Assembly (NCBI GenBank): GCA_003290165.1
Contig: QNQO01007618.1
Coordinates: 1-64,000 of the forward strand
DNA length: 64,000 bases
DNA from: Berberis thunbergii
Lineage: Eukaryota > Streptophyta > Magnoliopsida > Ranunculales > Berberidaceae
Reading direction: 5' to 3'
The translations under genes were made by a program, and so were the position numbers. Of the stretch, positions 46,273-56,738 are shown piece by piece (position 1 is the first letter of the stretch; every line of letters begins with the position of its first letter). The notes below the pieces were generated by a model. It was not told the origin of the DNA, searched no databases, and saw nothing but the letters and a program-made list of their open reading frames with translations.

Positions 46273-46609
46273 AGCAACACCAAGACAGGTACTAGTAGCA
46301 AACAGATATAAAAAATGTCCAATTATCTGAGTCACTGTCCAGCCATCAAGCTTTGATATATCGAGCTTTTGAATTGCTTTCAATAGAACAACTGAAGTGG
46401 CATCATTTACCACGCCTTCCCCAAAAACTAGACTGTACAAAAGGGGTGTCTCATCTTGGTTTAGCACCTATAAATACCAAGATAAAAAATCTCTTGACAT
46501 GCTTATGATGCAATAATGATAGGTGATCAAGTGCTTAGTTAAGTAGAGTCAATGTGACAAACCTGAAGTGTGCAGACAGTATCGGTGGATGAAAAGATTG
46601 TACCAATGG
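46273..46609 (-). pseudogene. captured NHX vacuolar Na+(K+)/H+ antiporter exons
   Basis: Minus-strand exon 46563-46609 encodes IGTIFSSTDTVCTLQ and is spliced (donor CAG|GTTTGT, acceptor TTATAG) to exon 46273-46467, which encodes VLNQDETPLLYSLVFGEGVV and NDATSVVLLKAIQ plus a membrane segment (HFLYLFATSTCLGVAV), ending at GTAAGT. FFSSTDTVC and FGEGVVNDATSVVL are the NHX transport-core signature; GWT…Q…FLYLF favours an NHX3/4-like source. No stop lies in these exons, but the rest of the protein is missing. Confidence 0.9.
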
Positions 46610-46802
46610 CTGAACCAAAAGAAAATTAAGAAAAAAGAATACTTTAGCTGACAATTGAACGAAAAATATAAATTAAAAATGGTGAATGGCCATATCAGAT
46701 ACGAAGATCAAATAAAAGGAATAAGAATCGAACCAAGATAGTCACGTACTCGTATACTTGTTCCCGCGATAACTCATTCAACATGCAGATGGACCTTGAA
46801 GA

Positions 46803-46978
46803 TCAACTACATGGATTGCATTCAAAAAATTTGGCATTGCCAACAAATTTCTCCAACTCTTTGACGTATATTGCATTCAAGACATGTACATCACCAAAGT
46901 GCAACCCTGGATGCCTGTAGACTAACACTTGCCCATAAATTTGTCCATCACCACTGTATTTCAGAAAATATAGACCTT
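46803..46978 (-). pseudogene. captured RNA-dependent RNA polymerase (RDR) fragment
   Basis: The minus-strand frame encodes LKYSGDGQIYGQVLVYRHPG and LHFGDVHVLNAIYVKELEKF-VGNAKF. This matches the plant RDR segment (VLVYRNPGLHFGDIHVL…VGN.K) just N-terminal to the catalytic DFDGD motif, most like the RDR3-5 group. It stops at 46803-46805 before that motif, so no active site is present. It starts ~10 bp after the transposase stop codon, where CACTA-2 and CACTA-1 diverge, and would lie in that gene's 3' UTR. Confidence 0.7.
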
Positions 46979-46989
46979 AGATGCCCCTA

Positions 46990-48650
46990 TCAATCATCAA
47001 GTTCCGCATGAGTTCTACACCATACGAAGAAATCACCAACGTCCAAATCCCCCATCTTGTCTTCTTTTGGATCACTTTTGTAAAGTTTCACCCCAGTCTT
47101 GTATTTGAAGCATAAGGAAAGTCTGATCTCTGTTGCAGGGTTCAATGATCCATGACAAGCGCAAGAGAACTGATGGATAGGATCTACAACCTCTAATGCT
47201 ATCGCAATGACATTCCTTTCCCAATCACAAAATTTGTATCTCCTTGACACTGAAGGAACAGGATTGCTTGGAGAAGGAAACCTCACAACACCTTAAGAAG
47301 ATGATGGTAATGGAGATGGTGGTAATGGAGATGGAGGTAATGAAGATGGTGGTAATGGAGATGGAGGTAATGGATTATCTGGTTGCCTTGTCGATTGTGC
47401 ACCGGATGATGGTGTATCTTCAGTTCTTTGAACAACTCCTTGTATTCCCTCACTTGTTGATGGTCTTACATAAGTTCCACTTTCAAGTCTCTCTCGTATC
47501 CATCTAACATTTTCTTCCAATCTTTTATATTTTTCTTCCCTTTTTTTGGCTTCCAATGTTTTTTCCAATAGCAATGAACGAGCGGGAAGTGCAACATCAT
47601 ACTTCCTTTTAGAGACAGTGGTTCCAACACAACGAGTACGTCCCCTCGCTTCTTGGCCAAACACTTGGCTTAGAGGATCATCATCAATAGTGAGGTCAAT
47701 GTTACCTTGAGTTGAAGATTCTTGCAATGCAGCTTTTTTTGCTTTAACTTGTTCCTTCAAAAGAATGAAAAAATAAAATAAATCAGGACACAAATAATAT
47801 TCAAACAACTACAAAGTAAATTAAGAATTGGGTATAAAAGACATCATTGGGCACATACCATATATTGTTCAGAACCACGCGTAGGTTTCCATCCTTTCCC
47901 GTGTGACAAGCAATCCATATGTCAGTGCGTGTGACTGGTTCTCCATCAGGGTTCTTCTCAACCTATATACTTGAAAGATTAGTCTCAGCCTATAAAGTTA
48001 AATGGTATATAATATTGTACTAGTAGCTAGAAACTCAATTACCATTTCGTACTCTACTTCTGCAGCACTCTTTTGGCCACCTCCCCATACATACTTTGAA
48101 GCCTTTTTGTTTTTTGCATTTTGGTCTCTAATTGCCTTCGCTTCAGGGGTGCTCTCATGGCGAACAAACTCCTTCCAATCCTCCTCTCTTACACCATTTG
48201 GAACATGCTTCTCTTGTTCCTCAATGGTAGGATACTTATCCAAATAATTCTTCCTAAGATGTGCCTTGAACCTTCTATAATATTCAGGCATTTTCAAATG
48301 CACACTCTTTTTCACATAATTTGGAATGTCGTATTCACGCTGCAAATAAGCCATTGAGATATAAGTTGAAAATAAAATAAGACATTATGAAAATCAATGA
48401 TGTAAAATCTCACCTTGAGGCCATTCCACACATCCTCTTTGTAGTTGTCAGTAACATGGTGTCAACCCTTGAATTTGATGGGCACAAGGGTTTCAACAAG
48501 CTTTCCAATGTTTTTATTGAAATTTCTAGCACCAGGTCCAACTGCTAAACCGTGGAGGTTGAACTGTATGGTCTGTTTAACTTCAATGTCATCATTTGTA
48601 GATCTGGTGACATCAATGGTGGAGAGATCATTGCCGCGAGTACTATCCAT
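46990..48650 (-). pseudogene. Transposase_24 TnpA-like gene, broken copy
   Basis: Same four-exon structure as in CACTA-1: 48650-48414, 48339-48043, 47962-47859 and 47754-46990, highly similar throughout. Three lesions: TGG to TGA at 48462-48464 in exon 1; one A lost from an A4 run at ~47886-47888 in exon 3, shifting frame; CAA to TAA at 47293-47295 between the PPSPL repeat and the C-terminal domain. The separate C-terminal ORF (46990-47286) is otherwise open. A non-functional copy. Confidence 0.9.
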
Positions 48651-48659
48651 CTCTATCAA

Positions 48660-50039
48660 TGAAGACAGTTATAGATATTAACCATTATCAAACAAAAAGA
48701 AATAAGAATCAACTATATACACCACATTTATAGATAATTTCATTCCACAACATATCACCACAAATAGTTTTTTATAAAGCATTGGAAAAGCCAATCTGAA
48801 TACATAGCTACAAAGCTTCCCTTTCCCAACTCAAAAGTCTAAATAAGAAACAAAGACAAAATATTTGGTCTCAACCAAAGAGGATGACTAAAATAGCATT
48901 AGAAATGCATCAAAAAATATTGTAGCACAGTCAATTAAAATTCCAGTAAGCTCTTCAGGTTGGGATGTTCAATTTTACTACAACTACTCAATATAAAACT
49001 GTTCATCTAAAGATAATCAACAAAGATTGACTTTTTTTACTATGCAATTATTTTCTCTAGTCAAACAAAAATTGGAAAAAGAGTAAATTATTTTCTCTCC
49101 TGAAAAAGAGTAAATTATTTTCTTTCCTGATTATAGGATCAACCCACTGGCATTCTCCTAATTGGATTTACTTCAAGATGAATGTAACGAAAACAAGAAG
49201 GTGGGTTGCAATATATACAAACATGTGGTTATGAAAATATTATTGAGCCTAAATTACACTCCCGACCACTTAATAAATACTTAACTAAATTCAATTCAGA
49301 ACCTCGTAATAAACTTTTGTATTGTTGATTTACAATTGTAAACTTCCTAAAATACATGTACTGCAGATGATTTCAATTCTTGATGATGGAAACTAAGTAA
49401 TAAATTAGCAAATCATTAATCTTGAAACTTGTTGTGTACAAAAGTTGGGTTGTAAATCATTAATCTTGAAACTTGTTGTGTACAAAAGTTTGGTTGTAAT
49501 GAGTATAAGGAGGACCACAATAGTACGATTTATAACTTATTTGATTATAGTTTCAGAGAAGAAGCTAGAAGAAGGACCACCCAAGTGCTTGAATGAGCCA
49601 TGGAAAATATGTTTGATGAAAATCCCTTTTGTTTGTTTGACACACAAACACCCAAACTACACAAAACATACACTACCACTTCATTCAGTTCATTGAAACA
49701 AGACATGCAAGTATCTATCTACACATGAAGCCTATAATCCACCATGAATGTTAGCTATAGTGGCTATTAAGTAGTAATCAGTGAAAGAGAAAGCAAGGCA
49801 ACGTGTGCTTGATAGCAAGTTTTGTGGCTAAACGAGTTATTGTCATGGTGTGCGTGGAGATAAAGTCACATGTGGAGACCTTTCAAGGAATTGGAAGTGC
49901 AACCAAATGATCAAAATTTGTAGATTTCGATGGAACTTGCCCTAATTTAATGGAAGTTACTGTCAACCTAAAACTCAATCATGGATAAGTACTTTGGACA
50001 GGGCAGCTCACCCTAAATTCATACAGGAAACCCCCCTAC
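48660..50039 (-). other. CACTA-2 probable first intron, proximal part
   Basis: AT-rich, no coding signal. A phrase with ATCATTAATCTTGAAACTTGTTGTGTACAAAAGTT is tandemly duplicated at about 49410-49490. Confidence 0.5.
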
Positions 50040-50220
50040 ACCATCTTATAAAAGAAGCAGATGGGAAGGAAATGATCAGTTGTTTCTTCATTGAGATTGC
50101 AAAGTACACAATGGTTTAGGATCTGCATGCCTCTTCTCTATCCACTGTGGGGGCCCTTCCTTAAAGGGCAGACCAAAGAAAGAAGTTCAGCCTTCGTGCA
50201 ATGCTTAATCCACATCTTTC
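50040..50220 (-). pseudogene. LINE fragment (zf-RVT domain)
   Basis: The minus strand encodes MQILNHCVLCNLNEETTDHF-L, the CxxC…H pattern of the zf-RVT domain found C-terminal to RT in plant LINEs. It is preceded in shifted frames by NFFLWSAL- and GRAPTVD-like sequence. No RT or endonuclease is seen. It is a small relic inside the intron-like part of CACTA-2. Confidence 0.55.
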
Positions 50221-52390
50221 CAATATCGTTTTGTTGAAAATACTGCCAAACAAGGTAACTGTTCTATCATTCAAAATATCAAACATCCCGCTCACACTGA
50301 ATCCTCCTCTTTTCTCTTCCCATAGAGTTCATCTTCCTTGGCTGTAATTTCTTTGGTTTGGACAGGTGCTAGGAGTTTAGAGCTTCCCTTTCATTGAAGT
50401 TCCTTATAAAACTAAACTTCCACCCTGATTGGACCTGATGAAGGACGACTATTGACACATAACCCACCATGGCATGAAGCTTCACACCCCTGTATAAGCA
50501 CAGCCTGCTGCTCTCCTCCTCGGCTTGACACCCTCCACAACCGACTTCACTTTATGCCTGACGCCTCTTGTCTCAGTACCACTTCTGCTATTCTGAGCCA
50601 CACTAAACCTCAATGATCTCTTGACAGAAAATGATGATTAGAACTTCCCACCAAGATCTGTGCAAACATTATACTTCTCTAACAATATCACCCAGATTAC
50701 TTTATTTCTCCATCTCTTCATAAGTTACAGCCTAAATACCCTTGTCACACTCGTGCGGTGCTATCCAAGCCCAATATATCAAGTTTTTAAAGACGATGCA
50801 CACAATTTTAATTCCACATTTATAAAAGAAATAATAAATTCAAATTCATATTAAAAAGGCTTTGTATCAATAGGGTTTCAACAAATGGCCATTCTTAAAC
50901 AGGCTGGGTGCAATCTGCCTTTAGACAACAACAAACATGTCACGAGCAATGATATTGTCCCCAACCTAGACACTTGTGGCTCTCATGTGTGGGATTTGTA
51001 CTAAGTGGACTCTACCGCCCCCCCAAATCTCTTCACTGTTGAGAGAAATGTCTAATCCTTATTAACAACACAATATGTGACTTGTTAACCCATGTGGGAA
51101 AAATTCGCATGCTCAAATTGAGCCACATATGCAATAGAGGTGAGGTTCAGGTTGGCGAAATATGGCATGACAATAATCTGACATGAAACAAATCTAACAC
51201 GGCGCAACCCACCCATTTATAAGCAATGTCCAGCCAAATTGTAAGAAATGGTAAAGCACTCCAATAAATAGCCTTGCACTTACAAAATCGACTAAAATAT
51301 TTCAACATTACGAAGGTTTAGAAGGTAATTTTTATCTTATCAAGAGATATCTTGAAATGTTATATTGTCATTGTGATATCATGCAAGAAGAAATGGAAGT
51401 TAAATAATAGACTGAAATGCTAATGTAAACTAAACTATTGTATGTTTATTTTGTAGGTTTAATAAATTTTTATTAGAAACCCCTCATTACATTAAAAGAA
51501 ATTACTCAAATAACTGCAATTCAGGTTTTTGTAGAATGCTCCTTGTAAATCACCAAAGACAACAACAGAGGGAGTAAATACTGGTTCTCCTATGTATCAT
51601 TAAAGTTGACTCTATTAGAATATCCCCAAAATCCCAGTTCAACCTATAATAAATTGAATCTTAGCTATTAAAAGTCAGAACACATAATATAAAAAGAAAA
51701 CAAATAGACTGAAAGGAAAAATCATAAACTTCATATTTGATTGGTACTATACCAAACTCGACATTCCGATAAAGATCATCAAGTATCCAAGTTATAAACT
51801 TTTGGTCTGTCTAATCATCAAATCCTTCACTAAACATTAATACATCTACATAAACAGAGCTAAACAAAAGAACAAAATTCTCACCAAAAATAAACAACTT
51901 GACCCCAAAGCGTGAAAACCCTTTATCAACTTCAGCTTCCGGACTGCAAAATCAAACTCATTTATCAAAAATTTCATCTCATAATACAAAATCCTATTTT
52001 CTAACCAGTCCCCAAGAAAACCCTCATAAACTACAACAAAACTGTAAATCCCAAACTGATAAAATGATCCCAATCCATACAAACAAATTCAAACCCATAT
52101 TCATTTAAATCCATACAAACAAAAAAAATCTCATTATGTTCGTAGAATCTAACCAATGATTTTGGTTTTGTTTTTAGCAGAAATGAACAGATAAGACATT
52201 GAAAGCAAGAGTAGAAAATGGAGATTGAATGAGAGATCACAGATTGAGTAACATTCACTTTCAAGAAGAATTCAACAATCAAACAAAATGCTCATTGTAA
52301 AAAAAAACAAATCATCGATCCCTAATTTCATCCTAAATAAAAGAGAACCCTGATGAACCCTAATTTCATCATAAATAAAAGAGAGAGAGA
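50221..52390 (-). other. CACTA-2 probable first intron, distal part
   Basis: AT-rich; short ORFs without family features. It ends at the donor-like GTACTCTCTCTC shared with CACTA-1 (minus strand, about 52394). Confidence 0.5.
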
Positions 52391-52399
52391 GTACCTGTT

Positions 52400-52690
52400 C
52401 GGTTGCAGTGGCTGTCGATTTTGAAGTCGAGGGAAGTCGAGGGAGGAGCAGGGAAGTCGAGGGAGGAGCAGGGAAATCGAGGGAGGAGCAGGAAAATCGA
52501 GGGAGCAGGGAAGGAGGGGAGGAGGGAAGTCGAGGGAGGGAGCAGGGAGAAGTCGAGTCGAGGGAGGGAGCAGGTCGATGGAGGGAACCGTCGAGGGAGG
52601 GAAGCAGGTCGAGGGAGAGAAGGAGAGATCGAATTTGCGAAATTTTTGTCGATGAAAGTCGAGGAGGGAAGGTCGAGCGCCAAAAATAGC
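52400..52690 (-). repeat. polypurine/polypyrimidine minisatellite in the CACTA-2 leader
   Basis: Plus-strand units of GGGAAGTCGAGGGAGGAGCA, the complement of the CACTA-1 leader repeat at 16540-16830. ORFs here (52369-52720) are Arg/Glu/Gly- or Pro/Ser/Leu-rich translations. Confidence 0.75.
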
Positions 52691-52714
52691 CCGCCCAATT
52701 TTTTTTTGCTTTTC

Positions 52715-53181
52715 ATGTAGCCACGGTTTTTAGCCGTTGCTAAAGCTAGCCACGGTTTAAAACCGTTGCTAAAATTTTTTTTGCAACGGTTTTTAGCCGT
52801 TGCTAGCTCTAGCCACGGTTTAGAACCGTTGCTAATTTTTTTTGTGGCAACGGTTTTTAGCCATTGCTAAGCCTAGCCACGGTTAAAAATCGTTGCTAAA
52901 TTTTTTTAATGCCACGGTTTTGAGCCGTTGCTACATTTTTTTTTTGCAACGGTTTTGGGCCGTTGCGAACACTTCCCACGGTCTATAGCCGTTGCTAATA
53001 TTAGTAACGGTTTTAAACCGTGCCAAATATACCAACGGTTCTAAACCGTGGCCAGGGTGTTTATTAGCCACGGTTTTAAGCCGTTGGTACATATAGCTAC
53101 GGTGTTTAGCCGTGGCAAATGTACCAACGGTTTATAACCGTGGGCAGCTCGGCGTAGCTAAATGGCCCTTTTGGTGTAGTG
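52715..53181. repeat. CACTA-2 right subterminal palindrome array and terminus
   Basis: About fifteen imperfect palindromes (GCCACGGTTTAAAACCGTTGC type). The terminal repeat reads CACTACACCAAAAGGGCC inward, with a short block of differences from the other three CACTA ends. Confidence 0.9.
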
Positions 53182-53184
53182 TAA

Positions 53185-53338
53185 TGTTTTTTTCCATGGT
53201 GCTATACAGGTCAAAAGTGTCACAATTGGAAATGAGTTTAAGGTGAATGGGCATCGACTTAAGCCCTATTATGATTCATTTGTGGAGCATGACGTGGAGG
53301 ACGTATCACTCCATGTTCCCACTTATTCTGAGGTTTAA
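53185..53338 (+). pseudogene. integrase C-terminus of element C after CACTA-2
   Basis: The frame continues from the TAA target site with [20 protein letters not shown] and [10 protein letters not shown], the chromodomain-less end of a gypsy integrase, and stops at TAA 53336-53338. Confidence 0.8.
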
Positions 53339-53381
53339 TTGAAGATATTGTCAGGCTGCACGACGTTAAAACAAACACTTC

Positions 53382-53397
53382 TTGGGAGGCAACCCAA
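53382..53397 (+). other. 16-nt hairpin after pol of element C
   Basis: TTGGG-AGGCAA-CCCAA, 44 nt after the pol stop, within the block GACGTTAAAACAAACACTTC that element B also has. The stem differs from B's CTAGG/CCTAG by paired changes. Confidence 0.65.
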
Positions 53398-54968
53398 TCA
53401 GATTTGCTTTCTTTATCCCTTTATTTTCTTTTCGTTATTTTTGCTTTTGTTTGTTAGTAGTTCGTTTTTCCGTTTTTAAATCTTTCATTACATGTGTTAT
53501 AATCTATTCACATTGAGGACAATGTTAGTTTTAAGTGTGGGGGTAACAAAACGTTGTTTTATTTTGAAAAACAAATAGTGTCATTCCCTTAAATATATAT
53601 ATATATAATGTTGTTTTTTTATTTTCTTTATTGGTATTAGTGTCATAAAAAATTATAAAAAAAATTCATATTAGTTTTTAAGTCTTAGGATACTTTCCAA
53701 CACAATGATGAGATTTGATTTTTTAATTGCATGATTTCAAGGTGATTTATAAGCATGATTTAAGATCTAATATCATTCTTTAGTTAATGCTTATTTATGG
53801 TTATCATATGCAAATTCACATGTAATCAAATTAGTAATTGGTATTCATAGCATGCTTAGTTGAATTTAACTCATTATAACCCATATGTGAGTTTTGAGCC
53901 TATTGTTCATTTGATTTTGAGACTTTTTAGTTAGGTCATCTTTTATTTCTTTTGTCAATAATAATTCGTTGCATGATCTCAATTTTGTTTGCTTTGGTTG
54001 CTATTTGGATTGCTTTCAAAATTAAGAATTAAATACTAGAACTTGTATTGACTTCGTTCAAAGCATCATATTGAATTGCATAACATGCTTGACATGATAA
54101 AGCCACCTAGTTTCCACCATTGCCAAATAATCCTGATCTATAATATATTTCCCTTAGGTTAACCCCATTGAGCCTGTTATTAAGCTTTTTGTTTCAGTAC
54201 CCTCATTTTCTATCCCTAACCTAATAAAAAGAGTGGAGCATAATTTGATTTGCAGAGACTTTATTGTGGTTCAAGGTATGTTGAAAAACAAGTGTAAGGG
54301 GAGACCCTTGTGGTAGACAATTCAAGAAGAAAGAGTCGCAAAAAAAAAAGTTTCAAAAGGGATATAAGTCCTTATCTATATCCATTCAGTATTACAGTAC
54401 CATACAGATAGTTCAATTCCATTCGGTAGATACTAAATAATTGTTGAAACTCTTCATTATCAATGAGCCACCTCGTCATTTTCCCACTTATGTCTTGAAC
54501 CATATGATTATTTGCTAATGTCTCTAATCTTATTGCATGCTTTCACCATTTCTTCAAGCCCTTTGAAAATTTCATATCCGTTCTTTCTCTTTCCATGAAA
54601 AAAAAAAGTCAGAAAATGTCATTCTTTTTTGTTATATCATATGTGAGCTATTTGTTTTCCTTTTACATCAATCCTCTCACATATAACTAGAATAGGAAGA
54701 GTGATTTTACCAAACAATCAGTGAAAAATAAAAGAGTGCATCCAGTGAGATTTTTGGGTAAATTCTTATTGGCATGCGCTAGAGTTTCACAGTCACTTGG
54801 ATTGATTTAATTATAAGTTTTTATATCATTCCTATGAACGTGTATTAATTTTCAAATGATGTGGATTTAATCTCGTGTTTACAAAGAATCTTAACATGTT
54901 ATTTGAGTCTTTTATTTTTGTTTCTAGGATTTGCTCGAGGACTGGCAAAAGATAAGTGTGGGGGAATT
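53398..54968 (+). other. non-coding 3' region of element C with polypurine tract
   Basis: AT-rich with no ORF. An AAGTGTGGGGGTAAC near 53533 and the polypurine tract AGTGTGGGGGAA at 54955-54966, directly before the 3' LTR, share the GTGTGGGGG core. No env-like frame is visible. Confidence 0.65.
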
Positions 54969-56738
54969 TGATAGGGGCATAATTAGGCTATTTTTAGTAC
55001 CATATTTCTATATATATTTAGCTAGTACTTGTTAATTATGGTACTAATTTCTATTTTCATGTTTGTGTAGGTTTCCAATTACAATATTTTAAAATAGAAG
55101 CAAATTGGCAATTTAGAAATACTAATTGCACAAGGAAATCACACAAGCAAGTAAACAAAGAAACCACACAAACAAGAAAACCAAGAAAAGAAGGAAACAA
55201 AACAATTATAAAAGGGATGATACCTTGTTTTGAAGAGACCGATCCATCAATAGCATCGCCCATCCAGCAGTCTCTCCTTCTCACCCAATCTCTCCCACAG
55301 CCGCCATCGTCCTGAACGCGCCCATCCACGACTTCCATCCTCACAACAGTCCATCAAGCCTTCATCGCCTTCATCTCTCTGTTTGTTGAAAATCAGGGAA
55401 CCCTAGTCGTTATCCTCTTCTCCTTCACAACACCTAGATACAACCTTTCATCCATCATCAGCCCTAAACCCAATCGAACCCACCACCGTCATCAAATTCA
55501 ACCATCACTCTCTTCCTCGAAACAACCTCGCCAAACCCTAGCCACATCTCCCTGTTTCTCTCCCATCACAGCCACACAGACATCATCACCGACTTCATCT
55601 CTCAGCCGATCGCCTCCACCAGTCAGATAAAACCCTCGCCACAATCGCTCTCGCTGTCCCCTGTCGTCGCCATCTTCATCTCTCCCCATTCCTTTCGTCA
55701 CCTCCATCAGCCACGACCACGCACACGAAGACGAAGCAAAGATTGAGAAGGAAGCGAAGTGAAGTAGAAAGAAAAAGCATATCGCGAAGAGAAAGAGGAT
55801 TATCTTCTGTTGTCCACACACATCACTCCTCTCAGTACCACGACGGATCAGGCGACAACGTTTTCATCTCTAAACCTCTCTTTTACTTATTTTAGTTTGA
55901 TTATTGATTATGGATTGTTATTCAAGCATAATTAATATGTCTAGCTAAACTTATTTTAGTTATAAATGAATTAGAAGCCCCGAACATGTGCTTTATAAAT
56001 TAATTGAATTTAATTTTCCTTGCTATTAGTGATTGTGTTTTGCTTAACTGCTTTATAGAGAACTTTTCTTTGTATGTTTGTTAAGGTGGCCAACTTAGTA
56101 AGCATGCGAAGATCTGGGGCTAGAGTATAGGAGAGTTTCACCTAATTGTTATAATCATGTATTCACAAGTAGTAAATACCAAGAAACGTTGGTAAGGTTA
56201 AGTAAAAACCTAGGCAAGAACAAGATGTTGATCATACTTGAATTGCCTAGTCAGTGTTCGTATTTTCCACAAAACTTAATGATCTTAGATTGTTATTTAA
56301 CTTGCGATTCTTGTTTAGATAGCATGATAAGAATAGTTTGACAGCGACACTTAGTTTAATTCAACGAACTTGCGAAAATAATAAGATTAATGCAGTGCAG
56401 TCACGGTTAGTCTTGAGCATTGTCTCTCACGAGTTAGCAAGTGATTATTGAAGATTGATTTATAAGCATATGTTTGGTGTGTGGAGATAAAACCTTAGAT
56501 AATTTTTCATCTTTGCCATCCCTTTAGTTTTATTATCTTTATAGTAATTTTCTTAGTTATTTTCATAGTTTAATTTAGAAAACCCAATCCCATTTTATTT
56601 AATTAATTAGGTTGTTAGTTGTCTTTTAGTTATTATTAGTGTAATTGAATGGCTCTCTAATCCCCGGTCTAGAACGATCCCTACTTATTCTATACTACAA
56701 TCAGGTATTAAGTTGTGTGCTACTAAAATAGCGCATCA
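54969..56738 (+). repeat. 3' LTR of element C (1770 bp)
   Basis: TGATAGGGGC…GCGCATCA. The TATA box TATAAAAG at 55207-55214 probably marks the promoter. A CT-rich downstream leader (55250-55700) gives spurious minus-strand ORFs (55057-55344, 55498-55821). The last 326 bp match the truncated 5' LTR. Confidence 0.85.
55207..55214 (+). promoter_or_regulatory. TATA box in the 3' LTR of element C
   Basis: AATTATAAAAGGGATG, followed ~25-40 bp downstream by the start of a CT-rich leader. Confidence 0.5.

Larger units (their letters stand above)
39866..53181 (-). mobile_element. CACTA-2: 13.3-kb CACTA transposon, inverted relative to CACTA-1
   Basis: The plus strand opens with CACTACACCAAAAACCCCC and closes with GGCCCTTTTGGTGTAGTG. 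The target duplication is TAA at 39863-39865 and 53182-53184, and one TAA restores element C's integrase frame. Termini, arrays, leader and transposase gene match CACTA-1 in reverse complement. The transposase gene is broken and no TNP2-like sequence is visible. Cargo includes RDR and NHX fragments and unidentified exons. Confidence 0.95.
34823..56738 (+). mobile_element. Ty3/gypsy element C (Athila-like), interrupted by CACTA-2
   Basis: Truncated 5' LTR, tRNA-Asp primer site, gag, protease, RT, RNase H, partial integrase, a 1.6-kb non-coding tail, polypurine tract and full 3' LTR, all on the plus strand. Gag-pol is broken by several stops, a frameshift at the RT catalytic motif and a deletion between RNase H and integrase. 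The lineage is inferred from tRNA-Asp priming and gag type. The 3' LTR ends inside a hAT-like terminus, so the insertion target was that element. Confidence 0.85.

Noticed and set aside
55057..55821. Two minus-strand ORFs of ~100 codons
   Set aside because: They lie in the CT-rich leader of the LTR of element C and show no domain pattern.
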